A DNA stretch of 64,000 nucleotides from Streptomyces rugosispiralis (lineage in GTDB: Bacteria > Actinomycetota > Actinomycetes > Streptomycetales > Streptomycetaceae). This document shows, one piece after another, positions 16,245 through 24,922 of this stretch. The stretch spans positions 62,001 to 126,000 of the forward strand of contig NZ_JANIAA010000029.1 in NCBI RefSeq assembly GCF_024505145.1, in the 5' to 3' direction. Numbering within the stretch: the first letter of the stretch is position 1; each line of letters begins with the position of its first letter. A model generated the notes under the pieces. That model was not told where the DNA came from, ran no database searches, and was given only the letters and a program-made list of their open reading frames with translations. Both the position numbers and the translations under genes were made by a program.

Positions 16245-17027
16245 ATGGTCCGACCGTCGGCCGCGCCCCTGCTGGCGCTGAGTGGCGTCTTCAAGCGCTT
16301 CGGCGCGGTCCAGGCGCTCACGGACGTCGAGCTGGAGATCCACGCCGGTGAGGTCATCGCCCTGGTGGGCGACAACGGCGCGGGCAAGTCCACCCTGGTC
16401 AAGGTGATCGCGGGCGTCGAACCGGCCGACACCGGCACCCTCGAATGGCGGGGCCGCCCCATCCATGTCGGCCGCCCGCACGACGCCCAGCACCTGGGGA
16501 TCGCCACCGTCTACCAGGACCTCGCGCTCTGCGACAACCTCGACGTCGTCGGCAATCTCTTCCTCGGCCGCGAGATCACCCGGATCGGCGTCCTGGACGA
16601 GGTGGAGATGGAGCGCCGCACCCGCGATCTGCTGGCCACCCTCTCCATCCGCATCCCCGACGTCCGCAGGCCCGTCGCGTCCCTCTCCGGGGGCCAGCGG
16701 CAGACCGTCGCCATCTCCCGGGCGCTGCTCGGCGAACCGAGCCTGGTGATGCTCGACGAGCCCACCGCCGCCCTCGGCATCGAGCAGACCGCCCAGGTCC
16801 TGGACCTGGTGGAACGGCTCCGCGACCGCGGGCTCGGAGTGCTGCTGATCAGCCACAACCTGGGCGACGTCAAGGCCGTCGCGGACTGGGTCGCGGTGCT
16901 GCGCCTCGGCCGCAACAACGGGTTCTTCGACGTCACCACCACCTCCCAGGAGCAGATCGTCTCCTCCATCACCGGCGCGTCCGACAACGCGGTCACGCGG
17001 CGCGCGGCGCGGGAGGGGGAGCTGTGA
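16245..17027 (+). CDS. Sugar ABC transporter ATP-binding protein (single NBD)
   Basis: A 260-residue ATPase. Walker A is GDNGAGKST (near residue 44), the Q-loop region is VYQDLALCDNLDV, the signature is LSGGQRQ, Walker B is LVMLDEP and the switch His is in LLISHNLGDV. It groups with the sugar (CUT2, XylG/RbsA/FrcA) family. Most members carry two tandem NBDs in about 500 residues, whereas this one is a single-NBD form and presumably dimerises. The ATG has GGGAGG eight to ten bases upstream. It lies 12 bases after the binding protein gene, and its stop overlaps the permease GTG. Confidence 0.92.
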   Translation: MVRPSAAPLLALSGVFKRFGAVQALTDVELEIHAGEVIALVGDNGAGKSTLVKVIAGVEPADTGTLEWRGRPIHVGRPHDAQHLGIATVYQDLALCDNLDVVGNLFLGREITRIGVLDEVEMERRTRDLLATLSIRIPDVRRPVASLSGGQRQTVAISRALLGEPSLVMLDEPTAALGIEQTAQVLDLVERLRDRGLGVLLISHNLGDVKAVADWVAVLRLGRNNGFFDVTTTSQEQIVSSITGASDNAVTRRAAREGEL

Positions 17028-18235
17028 GCATCCCCGGCGGATCCAGCGCCCACGGCGCCGAACGCTTCACCGACGTGTTCGGGCGCCGAGTGGGCGGCGG
17101 TACGTTCGGCGCCGTCCCGGTCGTGCTCGGGCTGCTCGCGATCTGGATCACCTTTCAGATCCTCAACCCGCACTTCCTCTCCCCGCGCAACCTCTCCAAC
17201 CTCGGCGTGGACATCGTCGGCACCGGCATGATCGCGATCGGCGTGATCTTCGTGCTGCTGATCGGCGAGATCGACCTCTCGGTCGGCTCGGTGAGCGGTC
17301 TGGCCTCCGCCCTGTACGCCGTGCTGAACGTCAACTTCGGCATGCCCGAACCACCCGCCATCATCCTGGGCGTCCTCTGCGGTACGGCGGTCGGCTTCGT
17401 CCACGGCTTCTTCACGGCCGTGGTCGGCGTCCCCGCGTTCGTGGTCACCCTCGCCGGACTGCTGGGCTGGTACGGCCTGATGCTCTCCATCTTGGGCGCG
17501 TACGGCACCATCAACCTCGACGATCAGGGCCTGGTCGCCCAGTTGACCAACTACTACTTCTCCGACGTGGCCGCCGCCTACGCCCTGGCGGCGGTCGGCA
17601 CCGCCGGGTACTTCCTCATCGCCTGGCGCGACGTCAAGCGCCGCCGCGCGGCCGGTGTGCCCACCCGCCCGCCGGTCTCGATCGCCGTCCGCACGGGCCT
17701 GCTCGCGGTGCTCGCCTTCGCCGCCGCGTATGTGCTCAACCAGTTCCAGGGCCTGCCGCTCGCCCTCCTGGTCTTCGTGATCGTCCTCGTCATCCTCGAC
17801 TACGTCCTGCGCCGCACGGCCTACGGCCGGATGATCTTCGCCCTGGGCGGCGGTGTCGAGGCGGCCCGCCGCGCCGGGATCAATGTGGCCTGGGTGCGCA
17901 CCTCCGCGTTCATGATGTCGAGCACGATGGCCGCCATCGGCGGCCTCTTCCTGGCCTCCCGGATCAACTCGGTCAGCCAGACCTCGGTCTCCACCGACCT
18001 GCTGATGAACGCCATCGCCGCGGCCGTCATCGGCGGCACGAGCCTCTTCGGCGGCCGTGGCAGCACGTGGTCCGCGCTGCTGGGCGTGCTGGTCATCCAG
18101 TCGATCGCCTCGGGCGTGGCCCTCCTGGACATCCAGACCGCCGTGCAATTCATGATCACCGGCGGTGTGCTGCTGCTGGCCGTCGTGATCGACACCCTGT
18201 CGCGCCGAGCCCAGCGGGCGCACGGCCGGGTTTAG
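17024..18235 (+). CDS. Sugar ABC transporter permease (XylH-like)
   Basis: A 403-residue inner-membrane permease of the CUT2 family with about ten to twelve hydrophobic segments. IGVIFVLLIGEIDLSVGSVSG near residue 75 is the family signature. GGGVEAARRAGINVAWVRT near residue 285 is the EAA-like loop that contacts the ATPase. The last part includes GGTSLFGGRGSTW. The long central region with a cytoplasmic KRRRAAGVPTRPP loop is typical of xylose-type permeases. The GTG start at 17024 overlaps the ATPase stop as GTGA; longer frames read through the ATPase gene. With the two upstream genes it forms a complete importer. Confidence 0.92.
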   Translation: MSIPGGSSAHGAERFTDVFGRRVGGGTFGAVPVVLGLLAIWITFQILNPHFLSPRNLSNLGVDIVGTGMIAIGVIFVLLIGEIDLSVGSVSGLASALYAVLNVNFGMPEPPAIILGVLCGTAVGFVHGFFTAVVGVPAFVVTLAGLLGWYGLMLSILGAYGTINLDDQGLVAQLTNYYFSDVAAAYALAAVGTAGYFLIAWRDVKRRRAAGVPTRPPVSIAVRTGLLAVLAFAAAYVLNQFQGLPLALLVFVIVLVILDYVLRRTAYGRMIFALGGGVEAARRAGINVAWVRTSAFMMSSTMAAIGGLFLASRINSVSQTSVSTDLLMNAIAAAVIGGTSLFGGRGSTWSALLGVLVIQSIASGVALLDIQTAVQFMITGGVLLLAVVIDTLSRRAQRAHGRV

Positions 18236-18457
18236 CGGCCCGGCTCAGCGGGTGGCGAAGGCCGGGAAGTCCGCCCAGGCGGTGGCGGCTGACGGTCCGG
18301 GCCCGAAATGACCGGCGCGGGGACGGGCCGAGTCGCGCATCTGGCCTTGTCTGACGTGCGCCGCGCCTTTGGGTCCGATTATGTGATAGGTGGCAACTCT
18401 CTGTGATCGCCGTCGGGCCGCGGGATGGCCGCACGGCGCTGAGGAGGTATGACCCCG

Positions 18458-19594
18458 ATGAGGCTTGTTTCCGCTTCGCGTCTCGCGGTGGCCGCTGTGG
18501 CCGCGGTGACAGCGATCATGACGGTGAGTCAGACGGCATCCGCCGTACCGGCGGATGGGGACGGGAAACCGTTCCTCGGGCCGCTGCACACCGTCTCGAC
18601 CATCGCGTCGACGGTTCCGGACAACGGTGACCTGAACCCGTACGGCACCGCCCTGGTCAAGAAGAGCGTCGGTGACCTACGGCGCGGCAATGTGCTGGTC
18701 AGCAATTTCAACAACGCCGCGAACGAGCAGGGCAGGGGGACCACTCTGGTACAGATCAGTCCCCAGGGCAGGACCACGCTGTTCGCCCAGATCGACCCGG
18801 AGAACCTGCCGGGACCGTGCCCGGGAGGCGTGGGCCTGACCACCGCGCTGTCCATCCTGCCGGGCGGCTGGGTGGTGGTGGGCAGTCTGCCCACGGCCGA
18901 CGGCACGTCCGCCACGGCGCAGGCCGGGTGTCTGCTCGTGCTGGACAGCCATGGAAAGGTCCGGGAGACCTTCAGCGGCCAGGGGATCAACGGTCCCTGG
19001 GACATGACCGCGAAAAGCAGCGGCGATGAAACCGATCTGTTCGTCACCAACGTGCTCAACGGCACGGTCGCAGCCGGCGGCGATGTCGTGCGGCAGGGCA
19101 CCGTGCTGAGGATCACCCTGCGCACCCACGAAGACCGGCCGCCGACCCGGGTCGCCACGACCGTGATCGGTTCGGGCTTCGCCGAGAAGACCGACCCGGC
19201 GGCTCTCGTGATCGGACCGACGGGGGTCGGCCTGCGGGACGGGACGCTCTACGTGGCGGACACCGTCGACAACCGCATCACCGCGATCCCGGACGCGCTG
19301 ACCCGGCGTACCAGCGCCGGCATCGGCCGTGTGGTCAGCACCGACCAGCACCTCAACGGCCCGCTCGGGATGGCGATCACCCCGAAGGGCGACATCCTCA
19401 CCGTCAACGGCGGCGACGGCAACATCGTGGAGACCACCCCACGCGGCGACCAGGTGGCCGTGCGCACGCTCGACACCAGCGGCACCCCGCCGGGAGCGGG
19501 CGCGCTGTTCGGCCTCGCGATCGCCACGGACCCCGACCGGGTCTACTTCGTCGACGACGCGACCAACACGCTGAACCTGCTGAGCCGACCCTGA
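18458..19594 (+). CDS. Secreted beta-propeller (NHL/SMP-30-like) protein
   Basis: A secreted protein of about 378 residues. The signal peptide ends near SQTASAVPA. The mature protein has repeated strands of the type GNVLVSNF, GWVVVGSL, TDLFVTNVL, GTLYVADTVDNRITAI, GDILTVNGGDGNIVET and RVYFVDDATNTL, which fit a six-bladed propeller of the NHL/SMP-30 type. Substrate or partner is unknown. GGAGGT at 18443-18448 abuts an ATG at 18449 but stands nine bases from the ATG at 18458, so the latter is preferred; using the first would add three residues. The gene is monocistronic and followed by a strong hairpin. Confidence 0.8.
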   Translation: MRLVSASRLAVAAVAAVTAIMTVSQTASAVPADGDGKPFLGPLHTVSTIASTVPDNGDLNPYGTALVKKSVGDLRRGNVLVSNFNNAANEQGRGTTLVQISPQGRTTLFAQIDPENLPGPCPGGVGLTTALSILPGGWVVVGSLPTADGTSATAQAGCLLVLDSHGKVRETFSGQGINGPWDMTAKSSGDETDLFVTNVLNGTVAAGGDVVRQGTVLRITLRTHEDRPPTRVATTVIGSGFAEKTDPAALVIGPTGVGLRDGTLYVADTVDNRITAIPDALTRRTSAGIGRVVSTDQHLNGPLGMAITPKGDILTVNGGDGNIVETTPRGDQVAVRTLDTSGTPPGAGALFGLAIATDPDRVYFVDDATNTLNLLSRP

Positions 19595-19917
19595 ACCGCT
19601 GACGCGGGGCCGATCCGGCCGGCCCCGGCGCCCCCGGGAACACCCGGGGGCGCCGGGCGGTCGGGCCGGGCCCCGCCGGTCAGCGGGTGTGGCTGGACGA
19701 CCCGGCCGATTCCTGGGCGCCGTAGTGTCCGGCCAAGTCCCGGTCCCCGTGGCGCCGCGCGCATCGCGTCGCGCTCCTGGCGAACTGATGGGCTGCCGTA
19801 AGCGGAATCGATCCATCCCGGTAACCCACTGTCCGCCGGGTCGCGGGGGCGCTGTGCCACGCTTGAAGCCGGTTCGCGCGCATGGTGCGGGCCGGTGATG
19901 CGAAGTGAGGGCGCGGC
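19595..19917. other. Intergenic region: terminator, then upstream region of the holin-fusion gene
   Basis: No gene is supported. The first 70 bases contain the hairpin at 19624-19657. The remaining 250 or so bases lead to the GTG at 19918 and should contain that gene's promoter, but I see no convincing -10/-35 pair. Confidence 0.5.
19624..19657 (+). terminator. Strong hairpin after the propeller gene
   Basis: A perfect 15-base-pair stem (19624-19638 against 19643-19657) closes a four-base AACA loop, 30 bases after the stop codon. There is no T-tract, which is usual for GC-rich actinomycete terminators. Confidence 0.8.
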
Positions 19918-22230
19918 GTGCAGAAGCCCCGATGGAAGACCGTGGGAGGAACCCTGCTGCGGGTGACGGCGGTGTGGGCGGTGTCCACGCTCACGATGCT
20001 GGCGCTCGCCGGGATCCTCCCCGACTTTCGCCTGAAGTCAGGTGACGGTGACAGCGCGACGCAGATCGCCATCACGGCGGCCAGCGGCGCGGGGGCCTTC
20101 GGGGTGCTCAGCGCGCTGGTGTGGCCGCTGCTCGTACGGGCGTTGCTGCTGATGCCCGCGTTGGTGCTGGGACTCCTGGTGTTCGTGCTCAACGGCTCGA
20201 TGCTGCTGATCGCCCTCAGCCTGATCCCGGACGGGCGCGGTGCCGCCGAGCCGGAGACCGCCGTCGTGGTGGCGGCCGTGATGTCCGCCGCGTCGTCGGC
20301 CACGAGCACCTTCCTGACCGTGCGGGACGACGGCGCCTACCGGCGGCGGCTGGCGCGGCTGGCCGTGCGGCGCAGGCGGCGGCTCGGTGAGGACGGGGGG
20401 AGCGACGAGTCCCCGGGGACGGTGTTCCTGCAGCTCGACGGGGTGGGGCACGCGGTGCTCCGGGAGGCGCTGCGGGAGCGCGAGAACCGGCCCCCGGTGA
20501 TGCCCACCGTCGCGGGCTGGCTCCAGAGCACCCACAAGGTCACGCCCTGGCGCACCGACTGGTCCAGCCAGACCGGCGCCAGCCAACTCGGCATCCTGCA
20601 CGGCTCCAACGAGGACGTGCCCGCCTTCCGCTGGTACGAGAAGAAGACCGGGGAGGTGATGGTGAGCAACCGGCCGACCAGCGCGGCGGTGCTCCAGCGC
20701 CGCGCCGCCGTCCGGGCGAGACACGACGGACTCCTCACGGTGGACGGGGCCAGCCGGGGCAACCTCTTCACCGGCGGCGCCGACCAACTCGCGCTGGTCC
20801 TCTCGGTCGCGGCGCGGCGCGGTAAGCACAACCGCTCCCGCTCCGGCTACTTCGCGTACTTCGCCGACCCCGCCAACGCCACCCGCACCGCCGTGTCGTT
20901 CCTCGCCGAGGTGGTCCGGGAGATCTGCCAGTCCACCCGCGCCAAGCTGCGCCGCGAGACGCCCCGGGTGAAGCGGGGCGGGCTGTATCCGTTCATCCGG
21001 GCGTTCGCCACCGTCGTGGAGCGGGACGTCGTGGTGACGGCGGTGATGGGGGACATCCTCTCCGGCCGTACCGCGATCTACGCCGACCTGGTGGCGTACG
21101 ACGAGGTGGCCCACCACTCGGGGCCGCGCAGCCGGGACGCCCGGCAGGTGCTGGCCCGGCTCGACCGGTCCATCGCGCTGATCGCCAAGGTCGCCGAGCA
21201 CGCCCCGCGCGACTACCGCATCGTGCTGCTGTCCGACCACGGGCAGAGTCCCGGCGAGACCTTCGCGGGGGCGTACGGGCTGCGGCTTGAGGACCTGGTG
21301 CGGGCCGGCTGCGGGCTGCCCGTGTCGCGGCGGGCCGGGCGGACCCCGAGCGGGGCGGAGGCGCGCGAGGCGGGGCGGGCGGCGCTGCACCGTCCGGAGA
21401 AGCCCGGAGTGGACGGGGACGGGTGGTGCGGGGGGCGGGAGGCCCCCGCCGATGCCGTCAGCCCCGTCGGCGCCGTCGACACCGCCGTTTCCGATCCCAT
21501 CGTGCTCGCCTCCGGGAATCTCGGCCTGATCTCCTTCCCCGACGTACCGGGGCGGATGAGCCGCGAGCAGCTCGACGCCCGCCACCCCGCGCTGCTGCGC
21601 ACCCTCGCCGACCACCCCGGCGTGGGCTTCGTGCTCGTACGGTCCGAGGCGCACGGCGCGGTGGTGCTGGGCGCGCACGGGGCCGAGCACCGGCTGGACA
21701 CCGGGGAGGTCCTCGGGGCGAGCCCGCTCACGGTCTTCGGGCCCGGCGCGGAGAGCGCCGTACGGCGCACCGCGCACTTCCGGAACACCCCCGACATCAT
21801 GGTCAACTCCGCCTATGACCCGGCGTCCGGCACAGTGCACGCCTTCGAGGAGCAGATCGGCTCGCACGGCGGGCTCGGCGGCGAGCAGGGGCACCCCTTT
21901 CTGCTGTGGCCGGCCGAGCTGACCCCGCCGGTGGCGGCGGGGGAGGAGCTGGTCGGGGCCGAGCGGGTGCACCAGGTACTGCGGCGCTGGCTGGAGGAGG
22001 CGGACGGGCCCCAGGTGCCGGAGGAGGAGGCGGCGACCGCCCCTGTGGAGGTCGCGGCGGCAGCGGCCCCGGCCGTCCCGGAGGCCCCGGCGGAGGCCGG
22101 GGTGCCCGCCGAGCCACGGCAGACGAAGGCGTCCGACGCCGCTCGCACGGTGCAGGATCCCCGGTGGGACGGCGCCCCCGCCGCACCATTTACCGTGGTC
22201 AGCCGGGTCGTGCCGAACAAAACCCGGTGA
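19918..22230 (+). CDS. Phage-holin-family membrane domain fused to phosphodiesterase
   Basis: A 770-residue protein. Residues 1-140 contain four hydrophobic segments like the phage_holin_4 (mycobacterial phage holin) domain. From about 165 onward it resembles an alkaline-phosphatase-superfamily phosphodiesterase or nucleotide pyrophosphatase: FLQLDGVGHAVL is the first metal site, TDWSSQTGASQLGILHGSN the nucleophile region, LVAYDEVAHHSGP the second metal site and VLLSDHGQSPG the third. The C-terminal tail is Ala/Pro/Glu-rich. The enzyme part could be either side of the membrane. The architecture recurs in Streptomyces as a phage holin family protein. The substrate is unknown. The start is GTG; the gene ends 38 bases before the permease gene. 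Confidence 0.8.
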   Translation: MQKPRWKTVGGTLLRVTAVWAVSTLTMLALAGILPDFRLKSGDGDSATQIAITAASGAGAFGVLSALVWPLLVRALLLMPALVLGLLVFVLNGSMLLIALSLIPDGRGAAEPETAVVVAAVMSAASSATSTFLTVRDDGAYRRRLARLAVRRRRRLGEDGGSDESPGTVFLQLDGVGHAVLREALRERENRPPVMPTVAGWLQSTHKVTPWRTDWSSQTGASQLGILHGSNEDVPAFRWYEKKTGEVMVSNRPTSAAVLQRRAAVRARHDGLLTVDGASRGNLFTGGADQLALVLSVAARRGKHNRSRSGYFAYFADPANATRTAVSFLAEVVREICQSTRAKLRRETPRVKRGGLYPFIRAFATVVERDVVVTAVMGDILSGRTAIYADLVAYDEVAHHSGPRSRDARQVLARLDRSIALIAKVAEHAPRDYRIVLLSDHGQSPGETFAGAYGLRLEDLVRAGCGLPVSRRAGRTPSGAEAREAGRAALHRPEKPGVDGDGWCGGREAPADAVSPVGAVDTAVSDPIVLASGNLGLISFPDVPGRMSREQLDARHPALLRTLADHPGVGFVLVRSEAHGAVVLGAHGAEHRLDTGEVLGASPLTVFGPGAESAVRRTAHFRNTPDIMVNSAYDPASGTVHAFEEQIGSHGGLGGEQGHPFLLWPAELTPPVAAGEELVGAERVHQVLRRWLEEADGPQVPEEEAATAPVEVAAAAAPAVPEAPAEAGVPAEPRQTKASDAARTVQDPRWDGAPAAPFTVVSRVVPNKTR

Positions 22231-22267
22231 TTTGGGTGCCCCCTACACCTTCTGTGACCATGTTCAT

Positions 22268-23725
22268 ATGCACGACCAGCCCCACCCCCGCCGCTTCGGC
22301 CTGCCCACGGCGACCGCGCTCGTCATGGGAAACATCATCGGCGGCGGCATCTTTCTGCTGCCCGCCTCCGTCGCCCCGTTCGGCACCCTCAGCCTGCTCG
22401 CCTTCGGCGTCCTGACGCTGGGCGCCATCGCGCTCGCGCTGGTCTTCGGGCGGCTCGCCGAGCGCGACCCGAGCACGGGCGGGCCGTACGTACACGCCCG
22501 CGCGGCGTTCGGCGACTTCGCCGGGTTCCTGTCGGCCTGGTCGTACTGGACGATGACCTGGGTCAGCAACGCGGCGCTCGCGGTGGCGGCGGTCGGCTAT
22601 GTGCATGTCCTGGTCCCCGGCCATGACTCGAAGGGCGCGAACCTGGCCGTGGCACTGCTGGCACTCTGGCTCCCCGCGCTCGCCAACCTCGCGGGGACGC
22701 GCTGGGTGGGCGCGGTGCAGCTGGTCTCCACGGTGCTGAAGTTCATCCCGCTGCTCTTCGTCGCCGTCGTCGGCCTCTTCTTCTTCGACCCGCACAACCT
22801 CGGCTCGTTCAACGAGGGCGGCGGCAGCGCGCTCGGCGGCCTCTCGGCGGCGGCCGCGATCCTGCTCTACAGCTATGTGGGCGTGGAGTCGGCCTCGATG
22901 AGCGCGGGCGAGGTGCGGGACCCGGAGCGCAACGTGGGGCGGGCGAGCGTGCTGGGCACGGTCGGCGCGGCCGTGGTCTATCTGCTCGGCACGGTGTCGG
23001 TCTTCGGCACCGTGGCCCACCAGGACCTGGTGAACTCCACCGCCCCCTTCTCGGACGCGGTCGACGCGATGTTCGGCGGGCGCTGGGGCGGCACGCTGAT
23101 CGCGCTGGCCGCCGTGGTCTCGATCGTCGGCGCGCTCAACGGCTGGACGTTGATGAGTGCCCAGGCCCCCTACGCGGCCGCGCGGGACGGGCTCTTCCCG
23201 GCCGCGTTCGCCACCAAGCGGCGCGGGGTGCCGACCTTCGGCGTCATCGTCGGCGTGCTCCTGGCGTCCCTGCTCACCGTGGTCAACTACACCTCGGGTT
23301 CGAGCGGGCTCTTCGAGATCCTCGTGCTGATCACCACCTTCTCGGCGACGGTCCCGTATCTGCTGGCGTCGGGCGCGCAGCTGTACTTCCTGCTGTCCGG
23401 GCGCCGCGAGGAGGTGCGGACGGGGCGCTTCGTCCGGGACGTGGTGCTCGCGCTGGCGGGCTTCGGCTTCTCGTTCTGGCTGGTCGCGGGCGCCGGATAC
23501 GCGGCGGTGTACCAGGGCGTGCTGTTCCTGTTCGCCGGTGTGCTGGTCTATGTGTGGATGGCGGCGCGGCGCGCGAGCCGGGCGGAGGGCCCGGAGGCGA
23601 CGGAGGCCGCCGACGTCACGGCGGCGGATCCGGGGACCACCCCGGCGGTCAGGGCGGCGGGCCCGGAGATCACTTCGGCGGTCACGGCGGCGGGCCTCGC
23701 GGTCACCGTCGACACCACGGTCTGA
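22268..23725 (+). CDS. APC superfamily amino acid permease
   Basis: A 485-residue transporter with about 12 membrane helices. The first helix contains VMGNIIGGGIFLLPASVAPFG, the family substrate-binding loop (GxGIF). SYVGVESASMSAGEVRDPERNVGRA is the conserved loop after helix 6. It fits arginine/ornithine antiporter or basic amino acid permease groups (YjdE/ArcD-like). The ATG at 22268 is preferred because the protein then begins just before the first helix; a start at 22232 would add 12 residues. No good ribosome-binding site is seen for either. The last 45 residues are an Ala/Thr/Val-rich tail built from imperfect repeats. Confidence 0.88.
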   Translation: MHDQPHPRRFGLPTATALVMGNIIGGGIFLLPASVAPFGTLSLLAFGVLTLGAIALALVFGRLAERDPSTGGPYVHARAAFGDFAGFLSAWSYWTMTWVSNAALAVAAVGYVHVLVPGHDSKGANLAVALLALWLPALANLAGTRWVGAVQLVSTVLKFIPLLFVAVVGLFFFDPHNLGSFNEGGGSALGGLSAAAAILLYSYVGVESASMSAGEVRDPERNVGRASVLGTVGAAVVYLLGTVSVFGTVAHQDLVNSTAPFSDAVDAMFGGRWGGTLIALAAVVSIVGALNGWTLMSAQAPYAAARDGLFPAAFATKRRGVPTFGVIVGVLLASLLTVVNYTSGSSGLFEILVLITTFSATVPYLLASGAQLYFLLSGRREEVRTGRFVRDVVLALAGFGFSFWLVAGAGYAAVYQGVLFLFAGVLVYVWMAARRASRAEGPEATEAADVTAADPGTTPAVRAAGPEITSAVTAAGLAVTVDTTV

Positions 23726-23760
23726 ACGCACCGCGCCCGTATCGGGTGTAAGCAGGATGT

Positions 23761-24867
23761 ATGCGCGTTTCGCCCGACCTCATCCGCATCGGTGGAGAAA
23801 CGCGGTCGGGCAGGGCGCTGTTCGCCGTCCCGCTCGCGATCATCCTGGCGGTCACGCTGACCGATCTCACTACGCCGCCCACCGTCCATCTCAGTCCCTT
23901 TCTGATCGCGGCACCCGCGATCACCGCGTCCTTCGCGGGCGCGGGCGGGACCGCCGTGATCGGAGCCCTCGCCGTGGGGGCTCAGATCATCATCGGTGAG
24001 CTCCACGGCGGTCCGATGACCGCCAACCACCAGGCGCAGCTCGTCGCCCTGATCGTGATCTCTGGGCTGGTGACGAGCTTCCGTTACGTCACCGACCGGC
24101 ATCGGCGCAGGCTGGGCCAGGTGCGCTCAGTGGCCGTGGCGGCGCAGGAGGTCCTGCTGCGGCCGCTGCCCGAACGGATCGGGGAACTGCGGATCGCCTC
24201 GCTGTATCTCGCGGCCGATGAGGAGGCGCAGATAGGCGGCGATCTGTACGCCGCCGTCCGCGCCGAGGGGGCGATCCGGCTCGTCATCGGGGACGTACGG
24301 GGAAAAGGGCTGGCCGCGATCGGCGACGCCGCCGTGCTGATCGGGGCCTTCCGGGGGTCCGCCTACCGCAATCTCTCCCTGCCGGGCATCGCCACCCATA
24401 TGGGCAGCGCGATGTGCTGGAACTGGCAGCACATCGCCGGTGAGGAGGGGAACGTCCTGGAGTCCTTCGTGACCGCCGTGGTGCTGGACGTCTACGACGA
24501 CGGCCCGGTGGCCGGGATGGTGAACTGCGGCCACCCCCCACCACTGCTGCTCCACAGGGGCGAGATCTCGACGCTGGACGTGGGCGAGCCCGCGGTGCCG
24601 CTGGGGCTGGAGGTGCCGAAGGAGCGGGACTACCAGGTCGAGATGTTCCGCTTCGAGTACGGCGACCTTCTGGTGCTGCACACCGACGGGGTCATCGAGG
24701 CCCGGGACGAGAGCGGCGCCTTCTATCCGCTGCCCGAACGGCTCGCGGGGTGGAAGGGCGGCAGCCCGCAGTCGCTGGTGGACTTTCTCCACGCCGATCT
24801 GCTCCGGCACACCGGCGGGGTCGTCAACGACGACGCGGCCATCGTGGTGATCGCCCGTTGCGCCTGA
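23761..24867 (+). CDS. Membrane-anchored SpoIIE-type PP2C phosphatase
   Basis: A 368-residue protein. Residues 20-105 contain three or four membrane segments. A linker helix (RYVTDRHRRRLGQVRSVA) leads to a SpoIIE/PP2C catalytic domain from about 130 to 365. Metal-binding motifs are IGGDLYAAV, VIGDVRGKGL, LHTDGVIEARDE and NDDAAIVVIA. Such RsbU-like phosphatases dephosphorylate anti-sigma-factor antagonists. There is no sensory or kinase domain beyond the membrane part, unlike the protein at 12412. An AGGATG site precedes the ATG. The gene is 35 bases after the permease gene and convergent with the SBF transporter gene. Confidence 0.9.
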   Translation: MRVSPDLIRIGGETRSGRALFAVPLAIILAVTLTDLTTPPTVHLSPFLIAAPAITASFAGAGGTAVIGALAVGAQIIIGELHGGPMTANHQAQLVALIVISGLVTSFRYVTDRHRRRLGQVRSVAVAAQEVLLRPLPERIGELRIASLYLAADEEAQIGGDLYAAVRAEGAIRLVIGDVRGKGLAAIGDAAVLIGAFRGSAYRNLSLPGIATHMGSAMCWNWQHIAGEEGNVLESFVTAVVLDVYDDGPVAGMVNCGHPPPLLLHRGEISTLDVGEPAVPLGLEVPKERDYQVEMFRFEYGDLLVLHTDGVIEARDESGAFYPLPERLAGWKGGSPQSLVDFLHADLLRHTGGVVNDDAAIVVIARCA

Positions 24868-24922
24868 GCCGCCGCGCCTGAGCCGCCGCCCTCTCCCGTT
24901 GGCTCCCGTTGGCTCCGTTCTC

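Noticed and set aside
16511..18223. Minus-strand frame of 570 residues over the ABC transporter
   Set aside because: Shadow of the permease and ATPase genes; composition is Asp/His/Gly/Arg-rich and no family fits.
20121..22415. Prophage remnant suggested by the holin-like domain
   Set aside because: No other phage gene, integrase or attachment repeat is present, and the holin-like domain is fused to an enzyme in a common Streptomyces architecture.
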